Shown here: positions 27,750-36,965 of the stretch, one piece after another
Numbering within the stretch: the first letter of the stretch is position 1
Layout of the letters: every line of letters begins with the position of its first letter
Source of the DNA: Paraburkholderia sp. PREW-6R
GTDB taxonomy: Bacteria > Pseudomonadota > Gammaproteobacteria > Burkholderiales > Burkholderiaceae
NCBI RefSeq assembly: GCF_039621805.1
Contig: NZ_CP155074.1
Coordinates: 1,612,001-1,676,000 of the forward strand
Reading direction: 5' to 3'
Length of the DNA: 64,000 nt
Made by a program: the position numbers and the translations under genes
Notes under the pieces: model-generated
Seen by the model: the letters and a program-made list of their open reading frames with translations, nothing else
Told to the model about the DNA's origin: nothing
Database searches by the model: none

Positions 27750-28169
27750 ATGAAACACCTTACCAGAACGATTTTTGCGTCAGCGTTAGTGATGGCGCTT
27801 TCGGGCGGTGTGTACGCCCAGGCAGGCGGTGGTGCTGGAGGCGGCGGTGGCGCTGGCGGTGGCGCTGGCGGCGGTGCTGGCTCCGGCGGTAACGGCGTGG
27901 GCGCGGGCGGCGGCGCGACGGGCGGCGCAGGCGGCATGGCAACGCCGGGCGCTGGCACGGGCAGCATGAAGAGCCCGGGCAGTTCCGGCTATGGCTCGCC
28001 GGGATCGACCGCCACTGGCGGCGGCATGGGCACCGGTACGGGCGCGACGCCTAACAGCCCGTCTATGAACGGCACGAGTAGTGGTATGAGCAACGGTATG
28101 AACAACGGCACCCGCAGCGGAACCGGCATCAACGGTGGCGCGAACGGGACGATGCAGAACGGGCAGTGA
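27750..28169 (+). CDS. Secreted glycine-rich low-complexity protein
   Basis: A 139-residue protein with a clear signal peptide (MKHLTRTIFASALVMALSGG, cleavage near VYA-Q at 23-24). The rest is almost only Gly, Ala, Ser, Thr, Asn and Met, with GGGAGGG blocks first and later SNGMNNGT-like segments. The start is firm: AAGGAGAGG lies 5 nt upstream. The composition predicts a disordered exported protein. No enzyme motif is present and I recognise no family. It is transcribed away from rsbR and has its own terminator. Confidence 0.8.
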   Translation: MKHLTRTIFASALVMALSGGVYAQAGGGAGGGGGAGGGAGGGAGSGGNGVGAGGGATGGAGGMATPGAGTGSMKSPGSSGYGSPGSTATGGGMGTGTGATPNSPSMNGTSSGMSNGMNNGTRSGTGINGGANGTMQNGQ

Positions 28170-28232
28170 AACGGCTACCGTAGTCCAGTTCCAATGCAGT
28201 GCAGGCGGTCTGATCGAGGCCGGCTAGCAACG

Positions 28233-28266
28233 GCGGCGACGACTCTTGATGGGCGTCGCCGCTTTT
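28233..28266 (+). terminator. Intrinsic terminator after the Gly-rich gene
   Basis: A perfect 9-bp stem GCGGCGACG / CGTCGCCGC (28233-28241 and 28254-28262) with a 12-nt loop is followed directly by TTTT. It lies about 65 bp after the stop codon. Confidence 0.8.
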
Positions 28267-28333
28267 CCGTACCCGGCATTCGCCGCTGCTTCAACCGATA
28301 CCGGCCGTCTTGCAAGTTCTTCCTCCGAACACA

Positions 28334-30028
28334 TCACGGTTCTGCGCAAACAAAACTGCTTGCCTGATTAACATTGCCTTTGCCGCTATAACGCGGAAAC
28401 ATGGGGTACCGGCAGAGCGGTCGCGAGCGACCATTGGTCGCCGGCGAAATATCGGTAGCCGTCAGCGTTTCAGGCGATGCTCCGCGCGTCACCCAGTTGT
28501 CGAGCACGTCCAGCAAGTCCACTGACGGGATGAACACGCCGCTGCCGTGCTGAAATCCAGGCACCATATAAAGCCGCATGAAGCCGTTGACCTGTTGCAC
28601 GCCAAAACGATCAATCAACGACTGGTAATAAGCGATCGTCTGATTCGGGCTGATGACTTCGTCAGCAAGTCCTTGCAGCGTAATGAGCTTGCCGCCCTTT
28701 GCGATGAAGCGCGAGAGGTCCGGATTCATCGAACCGATCGTCTGCGAAAGCCCGATGAGTTGCGCGCGATAAATGCCCGGATGTTCCGGGTCGAAACGGA
28801 ATGAATCGAAGTTCGCGTCGCGCGTCACGAAGTACCGGATATAGCCGTCGCCTTGCGAAAACAGATAACCGTTGGCGAAGAACGTTGGCAGCGTCGGCCG
28901 TTCCGGCTGATGCGCAAGGCCGAGCAGGCCGGTGAGATGGGTGCCCTGAAAAACGTTGTAGCCGCGATAGCCGGTGACGTCCCACGCAAGTCGGTACGGC
29001 AACGTCAGGCCATTGCGCATCAACATGAGCGTGGCGAGTTGCGTGTCCGACAGGCATTGGTCGTGTGACGGCACGCGACCCTCGCAGCGCAACGAGTCGA
29101 TGATCTCCGGTTCATGATCGCGACACGCTTCGACGTCGCTGATAATGCCGTCCGCTGCACCGTCGAGACGGTCGCATACGGCGAGCGTCCGTTGATACAC
29201 GCGTTCGAGTAACAGAGGGGGAATGTAGCCGCCCGGCGTCGCGTATTCCGCCTGCCCGATCTTTACGCCGATCAGACGAACGCCAGAAAAATTGAGTGCA
29301 GGAGAATTGGCGATGACGCCGTCGTAGTCATCCGGGTAACGTTGCATGACGGTGTAGCCTTCGCGCCCGCCCGTCGAACCGCCGGCGAAATACATCCGCT
29401 GCGGCGGCCTTCCATACGCGCGCGCAATCAACGCAAGCACCACGTCATGTGTTTTCTTCAGATGCGCGTAACCAAAGTTGGTGACGGCATCGTCGACGAG
29501 ACCGAACACCGCAACCGACGAATCCCCTACATGCCCGGAGTCGTCGCCGAAAGTCGCATAGCCTTGCGCAAGCGGCGCGCGATTCGGCGAGAAAGGCATA
29601 ACGCCCGTGCCGCTCACCACGACGCCGTTGTAGCCACCGCCGCCGATCTGCAAAGCGCGCCCGTTCCAGCGGCGCGGCAGATTCAGGTCGAAGCGGATAT
29701 CCGGCGTGGTGGTCTTGAGTGCCTTGATACGCCCGGTTATACGGCAGTATTCGCCCCCTTGCTGATTGCCTGGCGCGGTAGCGCCCACCATGGCCGCGCT
29801 GTCGATCACCGCACCGGCAGTAGGCAAAGCAATGAGTTCTGCGGGCAGCACCGCGCCCGCAAATTCGGCGCAGCGCAATGCCAAAGGAGGCTCTTTCGGC
29901 GCGGCTGTTGCCGACTGAACGTGCAGCAGCAGAAGCATGCCCACGCATGCAAGCGTTGCGCCGCATCCCGCCTTTACCGTATCGCGCGCGTTCTGTGGAG
30001 AACGGCGCCAGCGCCAGCGCGCCTTCAT
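28334..30028 (-). CDS. Tannase/feruloyl esterase family hydrolase, secreted
   Basis: A 564-residue alpha/beta hydrolase of the tannase/feruloyl esterase family. An N-terminal signal peptide of about 42 residues (hydrophobic ACVGMLLLLHVQSATA) is followed by the large domain. The nucleophile Ser is in GGSTGGREG, and likely acid and base residues lie in GLADEVISP and VPGFQHGSG near the C-terminus. Multiple Cys suggest disulphides, as in this family. The ATG at 30028 overlaps the stop of the upstream OpgC-like gene (ATGA), so acyltransferase and esterase are co-translated. Family substrates are galloyl or feruloyl esters; here an acyl group on a surface glucan is a fair alternative. Confidence 0.87.
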   Translation of the reverse strand: MKARWRWRRSPQNARDTVKAGCGATLACVGMLLLLHVQSATAAPKEPPLALRCAEFAGAVLPAELIALPTAGAVIDSAAMVGATAPGNQQGGEYCRITGRIKALKTTTPDIRFDLNLPRRWNGRALQIGGGGYNGVVVSGTGVMPFSPNRAPLAQGYATFGDDSGHVGDSSVAVFGLVDDAVTNFGYAHLKKTHDVVLALIARAYGRPPQRMYFAGGSTGGREGYTVMQRYPDDYDGVIANSPALNFSGVRLIGVKIGQAEYATPGGYIPPLLLERVYQRTLAVCDRLDGAADGIISDVEACRDHEPEIIDSLRCEGRVPSHDQCLSDTQLATLMLMRNGLTLPYRLAWDVTGYRGYNVFQGTHLTGLLGLAHQPERPTLPTFFANGYLFSQGDGYIRYFVTRDANFDSFRFDPEHPGIYRAQLIGLSQTIGSMNPDLSRFIAKGGKLITLQGLADEVISPNQTIAYYQSLIDRFGVQQVNGFMRLYMVPGFQHGSGVFIPSVDLLDVLDNWVTRGASPETLTATDISPATNGRSRPLCRYPMFPRYSGKGNVNQASSFVCAEP

Positions 30029-31131
30029 CCGTAACCCGCACCATTCGCAGTGGTGCTCGACTGCTGCCCTTTCCAGCCGCTCCAACCGCGAGCGATCATC
30101 AGCAATGCGCCGATCGCGACCAGATCGCCAGCCAGTCCAATCAGCACGCCGCGAAAGCCATGAAACATATGCGGCGTGGCGGTATCCACAATCAGCGACA
30201 CGAGCGTTCCGGTGACGAAGCACACGAGCCCCGTGCGTCCGACCGTTACCACGGCCGGCAGCCGCCGCGCAAGCCACGCAATGCTCCCCATGCGAACGAA
30301 TTGCGCGGCGACCCAGGCAATGACAATAAAATTGATCACGCGATCCACTGAAAGATTCTGTTTAAGCGCGCCGGGCAATGGTTGCGTCAGCACGAAAAGC
30401 TTGACGATAGCAAACGCCAGCACCGCAACGACCGCCAGACGCGTCAGCCATTGTGCAATGCGGCCGCTGTGGAAGTGTTCGCTGATCGGCTGAACGCGGC
30501 ACAGTACACCGAGCACGAACATCAACTGCCATGCAAACGGATTAAAAGCCCAGTCGGACATATCGTCAATGCTGAAGAGTGCAGCCAACGGTCGGGCAAA
30601 CGCCCAGATCAGCACACTCAGGCCGAGCGCCGTGAGCGACGAGCGGCGCGCGAGCGGCACGACGAACGGCACGCACAGTGCAAACATCACATACATAGGC
30701 AATACGCTGGACAGGTAAGGTTGGCGCCGCAACACCGCAATATCGAACGCCTGTCGCAGCGGCTGCACTGCGAACGGCGGCCACCCCGTCAACTCCATCA
30801 TCGGGCGGTTCAGATTCAGATAGGCCAACACTGCGCCGGAGACCAGCGTCAAGACGGCCGTCAGTAAATAAGCGCGATAGATTTCCCAGCAACGCTTTAC
30901 AAAGCGCATCTTCGCCGCGCCTTCACCTCGGCCGGCAAGAACCGCGGTATATGCAGCCGCACTCGCATAACCACCGAGAAAGACGAATACCTCCGCTGAG
31001 TCGCACATTGCATAAGCATGCAACATGAGATGCGACAGCGTGCTGCCCGGTATATGGTCCAGCACGATGACAATCAGCACGACGCCGCGGAAAAAATCCA
31101 CTTCGATCGAGCGTCCGCGACGGGTTTCCAT
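30025..31131 (-). CDS. OpgC-family membrane acyltransferase
   Basis: A 368-residue protein with about ten membrane helices that matches the OpgC family (succinylation of osmoregulated periplasmic glucans). Family landmarks are IEVDFFRGVVLIVIVLDHI at the N-terminus and SAEVFVFLGGYASA near residue 50; the latter loop is highly conserved in OpgC-like proteins. No glucan synthesis genes (opgG/opgH) are nearby, so the acceptor could be another glycan. It is the first gene of a two-gene operon with the tannase-family esterase. Confidence 0.87.
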   Translation of the reverse strand: METRRGRSIEVDFFRGVVLIVIVLDHIPGSTLSHLMLHAYAMCDSAEVFVFLGGYASAAAYTAVLAGRGEGAAKMRFVKRCWEIYRAYLLTAVLTLVSGAVLAYLNLNRPMMELTGWPPFAVQPLRQAFDIAVLRRQPYLSSVLPMYVMFALCVPFVVPLARRSSLTALGLSVLIWAFARPLAALFSIDDMSDWAFNPFAWQLMFVLGVLCRVQPISEHFHSGRIAQWLTRLAVVAVLAFAIVKLFVLTQPLPGALKQNLSVDRVINFIVIAWVAAQFVRMGSIAWLARRLPAVVTVGRTGLVCFVTGTLVSLIVDTATPHMFHGFRGVLIGLAGDLVAIGALLMIARGWSGWKGQQSSTTANGAGYG

Positions 31132-31553
31132 TCAGGTTCTCGCAAGAGAGCACGCCAATACAGCGCGCCAGATAAGGGCGGCTCTACCGCACCGTTTTTC
31201 GTAGGAACACCAAGAGAATAAATCGTTCCGAGCCGGCCTGCTCGCGCCTGCCCGATGTGATAACAAGCAGCCGCCGATTATCGGAATAGAAAGGGCTGTC
31301 TGAAATGAGACCGTTAGGCGAAGGTAATACTGACTCGTGGCGTGTTCGTTGCGCACATGGTTCTGCGGCAATCAGTAATGCGGGCAATGGGAATCTGCAA
31401 TAGTTCCTAATTTGTGCCGAGTTCCGTAAAATGCGATTTCTGCGACACCGCACAGCAACAGACGGCATTGAGGGTACGGCTTTAAGCACACTCATAGCAC
31501 CGTGGAACGCCTATTGCTGCATTGACGACGTTATCCATCAACCGGAGGTCGTC
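31132..31553. promoter_or_regulatory. Divergent intergenic region
   Basis: About 420 bp between the divergent OpgC-like gene and the small acidic protein gene. Both promoters should lie here. I see no gene and no clear operator; sequence around 31370-31440 is AT-rich. Confidence 0.35.
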
Positions 31554-31802
31554 ATGGCAAACGTGGCTAATCCCGCGAGTGAACCCGAGCGTCAACCGGA
31601 AGAAGACCCCGGTAGCCGGCCCACCAAGGTTTCCAAGCCAATCGGCGACGCCATTCCGACTCCCGTCGAGCCAGGCCTCGATCAGCCGTTGCCGAAGAAA
31701 GGCGAAGCGCTCCCGACTGACACTGGCGCGGAGGATGCCGCCTTGGGTGATACTGAAACGCCGCCCGGCGTGCCGCCGCCCGGTGAGTCCGACTTTGCGT
31801 AA
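31554..31802 (+). CDS. Small acidic, proline-rich disordered protein (82 aa)
   Basis: An 82-residue protein rich in Pro, Glu, Asp and Gly with no hydrophobic core, predicted to be disordered. The start at 31554 is chosen because GGAGG lies 6 nt upstream; the frame stays open to 31431 without a better site. No signal peptide, membrane segment or known motif is seen. A strong hairpin follows the stop, supporting a separate short transcript. Its function is unknown. Confidence 0.6.
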   Translation: MANVANPASEPERQPEEDPGSRPTKVSKPIGDAIPTPVEPGLDQPLPKKGEALPTDTGAEDAALGDTETPPGVPPPGESDFA

Positions 31803-31812
31803 GCTTCGCGCC

Positions 31813-31844
31813 CGGATGACGCGTTCCCACGTGCGCGTCATCCG
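31813..31844 (+). terminator. Probable terminator hairpin after the small acidic gene
   Basis: A perfect 11-bp stem CGGATGACGCG / CGCGTCATCCG (31813-31823 and 31834-31844) with a 10-nt loop begins 11 bp after the stop. It lacks a strong T tract. It lies between convergent genes and could serve both. Confidence 0.6.
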
Positions 31845-31935
31845 CCAATAAAGAACGGCTGCGTTCCTCGCCACGGGGCAAGCAGAGCCCGCATGGCAAA
31901 GAAGCAGCCACTTTCCCGATAGCGCGCGATGCGGC

Positions 31936-33840
31936 TTAGGCCGCTGCGGGCTCATGCACGATCTTGAGCGTGCTCTTATGTTCCTTGATTAGCTGGTAGA
32001 CCGTTTCGCCGGGCACAGTCTCCTGGTCGAGCAATTCATCTGCGATTGCTCGCAAGACCGGTTCATACGCGTGCAGCAGTCCATAGCACAGACCATTCAG
32101 TTCCTTGAGCAGAATGTTGGCCTGCTCGATTGCGCTCTTCATCTGCAGACCGGCATATTGCGACGGCAATGCGGCCAGACTGAACAGATTGCCTTCACTG
32201 TTAAAGCCAAACTTGGACACCATATCGAGGCTGATCCGCGAAGCCTCCTGCAAATCCGACGCCGCGCCGCTCGATGCTTCGGAGAACGTGAGAATTTCGG
32301 CGTTACGTCCACCGAGCAGAACCTGTATCTCATTGCGAATTTCGGTTTCGCGGTACAGGTGCTTGTCTTGCGCTTTCGTGATCAACGCGACGCCCAACGC
32401 ACCGCCGCGCGGCAAGATGGTTACTTCTTCGAGGACGCCGGTGCCAAGCAAGGCAGCAATCAGGCCGTGCCCAGCCTCGTGTACTGCAATGCGGGTGCGC
32501 TCGTCTTCGGTCAGTGCACGCTCAGCACCACTCACGTCGCCAATTCGTGCAATCTTGATCGCTTCCATGAAATGCTTCGAGGCGATCTCGGTGTCCCCCG
32601 CTTTGCGCGCAACGAGTCCCGCCTGGTTGACCACCATCGCCAACGTTGCCGGAGAAAGACCGGTAGTGAGGCGCGCAAGCTGGTCGTAGTCGATATCGGC
32701 GGATTTCGATTTAAGCTTCTCCGCATAGAAGCGGAAGATTTGAGCGCGGTCCTCGCGATCGGGCAGGCGAACCTGTACCGTACGATCGAAACGGCCAGGG
32801 CGGCGCAATGCTTCGTCTATGTTGTCGGGGTGATTGGTCGCAGCGACAATGATCACCCCTTCGTTCGACGCAAAGCCGTCCATCTCCGCCAGCAACTGGT
32901 TGATGATCCGGTTACTTTCGGCTTCCACCGGACCGCCGCCCGTATCGGTACGTTTTGCGAGGCCGTCAGCTTCGTCGATAAAGATCACGGTGGGCGCATT
33001 TTTGCGCGCCAGTTCGAACAGATGCTTAACCTTCTGTATGCCGACCCCGTAATATTTCGCACTGAAATAGCTGCCGGTGATCGAAATGAAACTTGCGCCG
33101 CATTCGCCCGCCAGCGCTTGGGCAAGACGCGTTTTACCGACGCCCGGGCCACCCACCATCAGAATGCCGCACGGTGCGCGCACCCCCATCGACGTAAATT
33201 GTTTCGGATCGGACAGATAGCCGCGAATGTCGGCGAGCGCCGCTTTCGCCTCGCCGGCGCCGATTACGTCGTCGAAACGCAGCACGGGGGACTTGTCGAG
33301 CAGCTTCGCGCCACCGCGCATTTCGCGGCGCATGAACCACACCATGCCGCCTACCAGAAATAGTGGCAGCAGGACGCTGATCGCATCGCGCACCTGATCG
33401 AAGATCGGCAGCCAACGTGCTCCGCCAGTGCGAATGTCCGCATCGGGCAGCCAGACGAGCTGATACGAAGCGTCCGCATCGGACTTCGGCTCACCGAGCA
33501 GAAGCGCATGGGAGAACGTGGCGTTATGGTCCGTGACGAAGTACTTCGCACCGTCGCGCATCGACACCAGGATCGCGCCCGGACTCACGCCGATTGCGGC
33601 CACCTTTGCGTCGTGAATGTCACGCAGCATTTGCGAAGCATCCTGCTCTTCATGCGTCCATGCACTCGGATCGTGGCGCATCTGGCTGGCGACGCCGGTC
33701 AAAGCGGGCGCAGGGCGCGCTGTGCGCTGCTGATAAATCCACAGGCTTAAAACCATGACCAGTGCAATGAGCGGCACACCGACTGCAATGACGAGTTTGC
33801 GCACGCGTCGTTTCCCAAGCGAATTCTTTCCCGGCTTCAT
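31936..33840 (-). CDS. Divergent FtsH-like AAA+ membrane metalloprotease
   Basis: A 634-residue protein with the full FtsH layout: TM1 (14-36), a periplasmic segment, TM2 (153-171), AAA+ domain with Walker A GGPGVGKT (230-237) and Walker B VIFIDEAD (285-292), a second region of homology ending RRPGRFDR, then an M41 peptidase with HEAGH (454-458) and third ligand Asp529. The pore loop differs: KYYGVG replaces the usual MFVGVG, giving Tyr263-Tyr264-Gly265. The N-terminal periplasmic part is longer than in housekeeping FtsH. It stands alone, without the rlmE or folP neighbours of standard ftsH, so it is probably an accessory paralogue. Confidence 0.9.
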   Translation of the reverse strand: MKPGKNSLGKRRVRKLVIAVGVPLIALVMVLSLWIYQQRTARPAPALTGVASQMRHDPSAWTHEEQDASQMLRDIHDAKVAAIGVSPGAILVSMRDGAKYFVTDHNATFSHALLLGEPKSDADASYQLVWLPDADIRTGGARWLPIFDQVRDAISVLLPLFLVGGMVWFMRREMRGGAKLLDKSPVLRFDDVIGAGEAKAALADIRGYLSDPKQFTSMGVRAPCGILMVGGPGVGKTRLAQALAGECGASFISITGSYFSAKYYGVGIQKVKHLFELARKNAPTVIFIDEADGLAKRTDTGGGPVEAESNRIINQLLAEMDGFASNEGVIIVAATNHPDNIDEALRRPGRFDRTVQVRLPDREDRAQIFRFYAEKLKSKSADIDYDQLARLTTGLSPATLAMVVNQAGLVARKAGDTEIASKHFMEAIKIARIGDVSGAERALTEDERTRIAVHEAGHGLIAALLGTGVLEEVTILPRGGALGVALITKAQDKHLYRETEIRNEIQVLLGGRNAEILTFSEASSGAASDLQEASRISLDMVSKFGFNSEGNLFSLAALPSQYAGLQMKSAIEQANILLKELNGLCYGLLHAYEPVLRAIADELLDQETVPGETVYQLIKEHKSTLKIVHEPAAA

Positions 33841-34528
33841 GAGTCACTTCCAAAAACGGGCCCAGGACGAGCCCTGATGCTTGTCAAAATCAAAACGAGT
33901 AGAGATTGGCCGGGATTCAGACGACACTGTAAGTGCAAAGAAAGATGACACCAGCGCACATTCTTTTCGCACCCATAGCCCGACCAACTGGCGTTGAGTA
34001 TGCGACGCGTTGTGACTTTCCAAATCGCAGAAAAAGCCTGTTTCCACCGCCTATCCGGCGCTTAGCCCGGCCGGAATTCAGGGAACGAGCTGCGTACTAC
34101 GCGTGTTGCAATGCGGCTCAGCGAACAGTCTACCAGCCAAAAAATTGCTGCGTATTGTGTGTAGACATAATTAATCGCGCCCCGATTAAATCCGGTCATA
34201 ATTGCTTCAATCAGACTTAATCGCATGCGAGTGAAAGCTTCCACCGCAATCACAGAAAAAGCATTTACTCCCGAAATGCCGTTGCGGATGCAACTGCGCT
34301 GCACTCGGCATGAATGACTGTGCTTGCGAAACGAATGCGCGCGCACTGCGGCGGCTGAGTCAAACCGTGTTGCTCAAACTGAATGAAAGCGGGGAACAGG
34401 CCGTTACATCACTTCGCCTCGTGGAGATGGCGAGGCCGCGTGATCGCTGGCAGGGGTGCCCGCTGCTAAACTTCAAGTCCTTTCAACCGGCGAAGCCACC
34501 GCGCTTTGCATGAATTACGCCCTTCGCC
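33841..34528. promoter_or_regulatory. Non-coding gap with AT-rich segment
   Basis: About 690 bp between the divergent FtsH-like gene and the ABC ATPase gene. The part from about 34130 to 34265 is AT-rich relative to its surroundings and includes a TCGCATGCGA palindrome (34221-34230). Promoters for both genes are expected. Short open frames here have no plausible ribosome site or composition, and none is called. Confidence 0.4.
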
Positions 34529-35152
34529 ATGCTTCGATTCGAAAACCTGACCAAAGCCTATAGCGAACGTGTCATTTTTCAGGGGCTTCATTTCGCATCG
34601 ACGGCGGGCTGCATTGCGCTTGACGACGAATCCGGCAGCGGCAAGTCCACGTTGCTTCGCCTGCTGGCAGGCGCGATTGAACCCGACACTGGCGAAGTCT
34701 GGATTGGCGGCCACTCGCTGCATACTGACCCGCTTGCAGCGAGGTCATTGCTCAGCTATGTGCCCGAAGACTGCATGACTTATCCGGACCAGACGGGCCG
34801 CGACTATCTGCAGGAAGTGGCGTCGGCCAGAAAAAACACGCAGGTCAGCCACGCGCTCGATCTGGCCGAACGCTTCGACCTTATGCCGCATCTGGACAAA
34901 CGTTTCGAGCAGATGTCCTATGGAACACGTAAAAAGGTTTTCCTTACCGCGGCGGTGCTCGGCGAGACCCGGGTTCTGATTGCCGACGAACCGGCTGGCG
35001 GACTCGACGCGTCTGCACGCGCCGCACTGGTGGACCTTTTCAACGCGCTGGCCGTCACACACACCGTTTTCTTTTGCAGCTATGACGAAGCTTTCACGCA
35101 AGCATGCGGTGCAAAGCGCGTGAAACTCGCCGGGCTTGCCGCGCGGGATTAG
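34529..35152 (+). CDS. Orphan ABC-type ATPase with degenerate motifs
   Basis: A 207-residue ATPase with the order of an ABC domain: Walker A ESGSGKST (34-41, preceded by DD instead of GPN), Q-loop-like YVPED, a signature reduced to MSYGTRKK, and Walker B VLIADEPAGGLD. The switch His is missing: the position reads CSYDEA. No permease is encoded nearby. It may pair with a distant permease, or be a non-transport ABC protein. Its stop overlaps that of the convergent dehydrogenase gene by 3 bp. Confidence 0.8.
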   Translation: MLRFENLTKAYSERVIFQGLHFASTAGCIALDDESGSGKSTLLRLLAGAIEPDTGEVWIGGHSLHTDPLAARSLLSYVPEDCMTYPDQTGRDYLQEVASARKNTQVSHALDLAERFDLMPHLDKRFEQMSYGTRKKVFLTAAVLGETRVLIADEPAGGLDASARAALVDLFNALAVTHTVFFCSYDEAFTQACGAKRVKLAGLAARD

Positions 35153-36156
35153 AACGTCACGCAGATCTTGCCGAAGTGTGCGCCCGATTCCTCGTGCGTA
35201 AATGCAGCGCCGAGTTGCGCCAGTTCGAACGTGCTGTCGATCACGGGCTTGATGCCCGTTGTTTCCAGCGCACGGATCATGTCGCGCTGTTCCTGACGGC
35301 TGCCGACGATCAGCCCTTGTAACTGCTGCTGCCTCGCCATCAACGCCGCGGTCGGCACAGGGCCCGCGCGGCCGGTCAACACGCCAATCAGTGAGATGTG
35401 GCCGCCGATCCGGCATGCCGTAATGGATTGCGGCAAGGTGCCGGGGCCGCCCACCTCGATGACGTGATCCACACCGCGCCCGTCCGTCAGCGCACGAACT
35501 TCCTTGCCCCACTCAGGATTTTCGCGGTAGTTGATCGTATGCGCCGCACCCAATGCACGCAGTTTCTCGAGCTTGGTTGCAGACGAAGAGGTAGCGATCA
35601 CCGCAGCGCCCATGGCCCGCGCAAACTGTAACGCGAAGATCGACACGCCGCCCGTGCCGAGTACAAGTATCGTATCGCCCGCCTTCAGGCGACCATCCAC
35701 CACCAGCGCACGCCACGCGGTCAGTCCCGCTGTGGTCAGCGTCGCAGCCTCTGCGTGACTGTAGCCGCGCGGCGCATGCGTGAAATAGTGGCTCGGCAGG
35801 ACAACAACCTCGCGGGCGTAACCGTCCACGCCATCACCCGGCGTGGTGGTGAAGTCCCCGATTTCGGGCGGCCCGTTCTCCCAGAACGGGAAGAAGCATG
35901 ACACGACATGGTCGCCCGGACTGAATTCGGACACACCTGCGCCGACCGACTCGACGACGCCCGCGCCATCTGCCATTGGAATCCGCCCTGCCTGCGCGGG
36001 CAAGTTGCCGCTCACCACGCCGAAGTCGTGAAAATTGAGTGAATTTGCGTGTATGCGAACGCGAATCTGACTTGCCTGCGGCTCGCCGGGATCAGCGATA
36101 TCGACAACCTGAAGATTCGCCACGGTGGCAGGCGAACCGATCTTGACGGCTTTCAT
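35149..36156 (-). CDS. NAD(P)-dependent medium-chain alcohol dehydrogenase/quinone oxidoreductase
   Basis: A 335-residue MDR-family enzyme. The GroES-like N-terminal domain has DGAGVVESVGAGV and GDHVVS. The Rossmann domain begins around residue 160 with VLGTGGVSIFALQFA, the usual nucleotide loop. The Cys and His ligands of catalytic zinc in classical ADHs are not present in their usual places (ADGAGVV has no GHE motif), so it is closer to zinc-independent quinone oxidoreductases. AAGGAG precedes the ATG. It is a single gene, convergent with the ABC ATPase. The substrate is unknown. Confidence 0.88.
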   Translation of the reverse strand: MKAVKIGSPATVANLQVVDIADPGEPQASQIRVRIHANSLNFHDFGVVSGNLPAQAGRIPMADGAGVVESVGAGVSEFSPGDHVVSCFFPFWENGPPEIGDFTTTPGDGVDGYAREVVVLPSHYFTHAPRGYSHAEAATLTTAGLTAWRALVVDGRLKAGDTILVLGTGGVSIFALQFARAMGAAVIATSSSATKLEKLRALGAAHTINYRENPEWGKEVRALTDGRGVDHVIEVGGPGTLPQSITACRIGGHISLIGVLTGRAGPVPTAALMARQQQLQGLIVGSRQEQRDMIRALETTGIKPVIDSTFELAQLGAAFTHEESGAHFGKICVTF

Positions 36157-36366
36157 CTTCTCGCTCCTTGACGAACACGGTTATGACCTCGCGCCTTTGA
36201 GGGCGCTAGTGAGTTGCGCTAATCATTTGCGCGTGTTCGGATAGTGTAGATTGGGTGACGTAGGGACGTGGCTAACGGCGCGTGCGTCACCCTGCATTCA
36301 TGCATGCAGAGGCCAAACGCCGAGCGACGTTGTGCAGGCCGTTCGCTTGTGTGTAGAGTAAGGTGC

Positions 36367-36681
36367 TTATTTGACGGTCTGAATGACTTCAAACCCTTCG
36401 AACTCTGGATGTCCGAGATACAGCACGCGGTTTTCATTGCCCGCATTGCGGTGCGCGGCGCGAAATGCTTCGGATCGGGTCCACGCCTCGAACGCCGCGT
36501 AGTTATTCCAGATGGTGTGGCTGGAATACAGCACGTGGTCTTCCTTCTGCGGCCCCTTGAGCAGATGAAACTCTACGAAGCCAGGTACTTCCTTCAGGTG
36601 AGTGTCGCGAGTCGTCCAAAGCGTTTCGAATGCGGCTTCGGAGCCGGGCGTGACCTTGAAACGGTTCATGGCGATGTACAT
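36367..36681 (-). CDS. IsdG/HmoB-like antibiotic-biosynthesis monooxygenase domain protein
   Basis: A 104-residue ferredoxin-like (ABM domain) protein. NRFKVTPGSEAAFETLW at the N-terminus, then GFVEFHLLKG and the SHTIWNNYAAFEAW segment are typical of IsdG-like heme-degrading monooxygenases. The motif near AFRAAHR supplies a candidate heme-ligand His. Such proteins cleave heme to release iron, but some ABM proteins act on other small molecules. It is divergent from the DUF305 gene. No iron-uptake genes are adjacent. Confidence 0.8.
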   Translation of the reverse strand: MYIAMNRFKVTPGSEAAFETLWTTRDTHLKEVPGFVEFHLLKGPQKEDHVLYSSHTIWNNYAAFEAWTRSEAFRAAHRNAGNENRVLYLGHPEFEGFEVIQTVK

Positions 36682-36965
36682 GCTGACGGCCTAATTGCAG
36701 GAGCGATGCAAAACGACGGACTGTGCAGAGCGCTGCGTCCACGGCTGTCCGTCGCACGGTTTGCCATTATAGGCCTGCAAAAGCGTCGGCACCCTTGACC
36801 TTCCCACCGCGGGAAGGTCCAAAGTGCTTCCTCGAAGCGGCACAGGGTGCGACCCACCGCCGCGACACTGACAGCGGCGCCTGTCGCGTTCTGACACGTC
36901 GATTCAGAACAACGCATCCCGCCGGAAAACGAAGCCTGGAACAGTCCCGTCTACGGAAAACTTAT

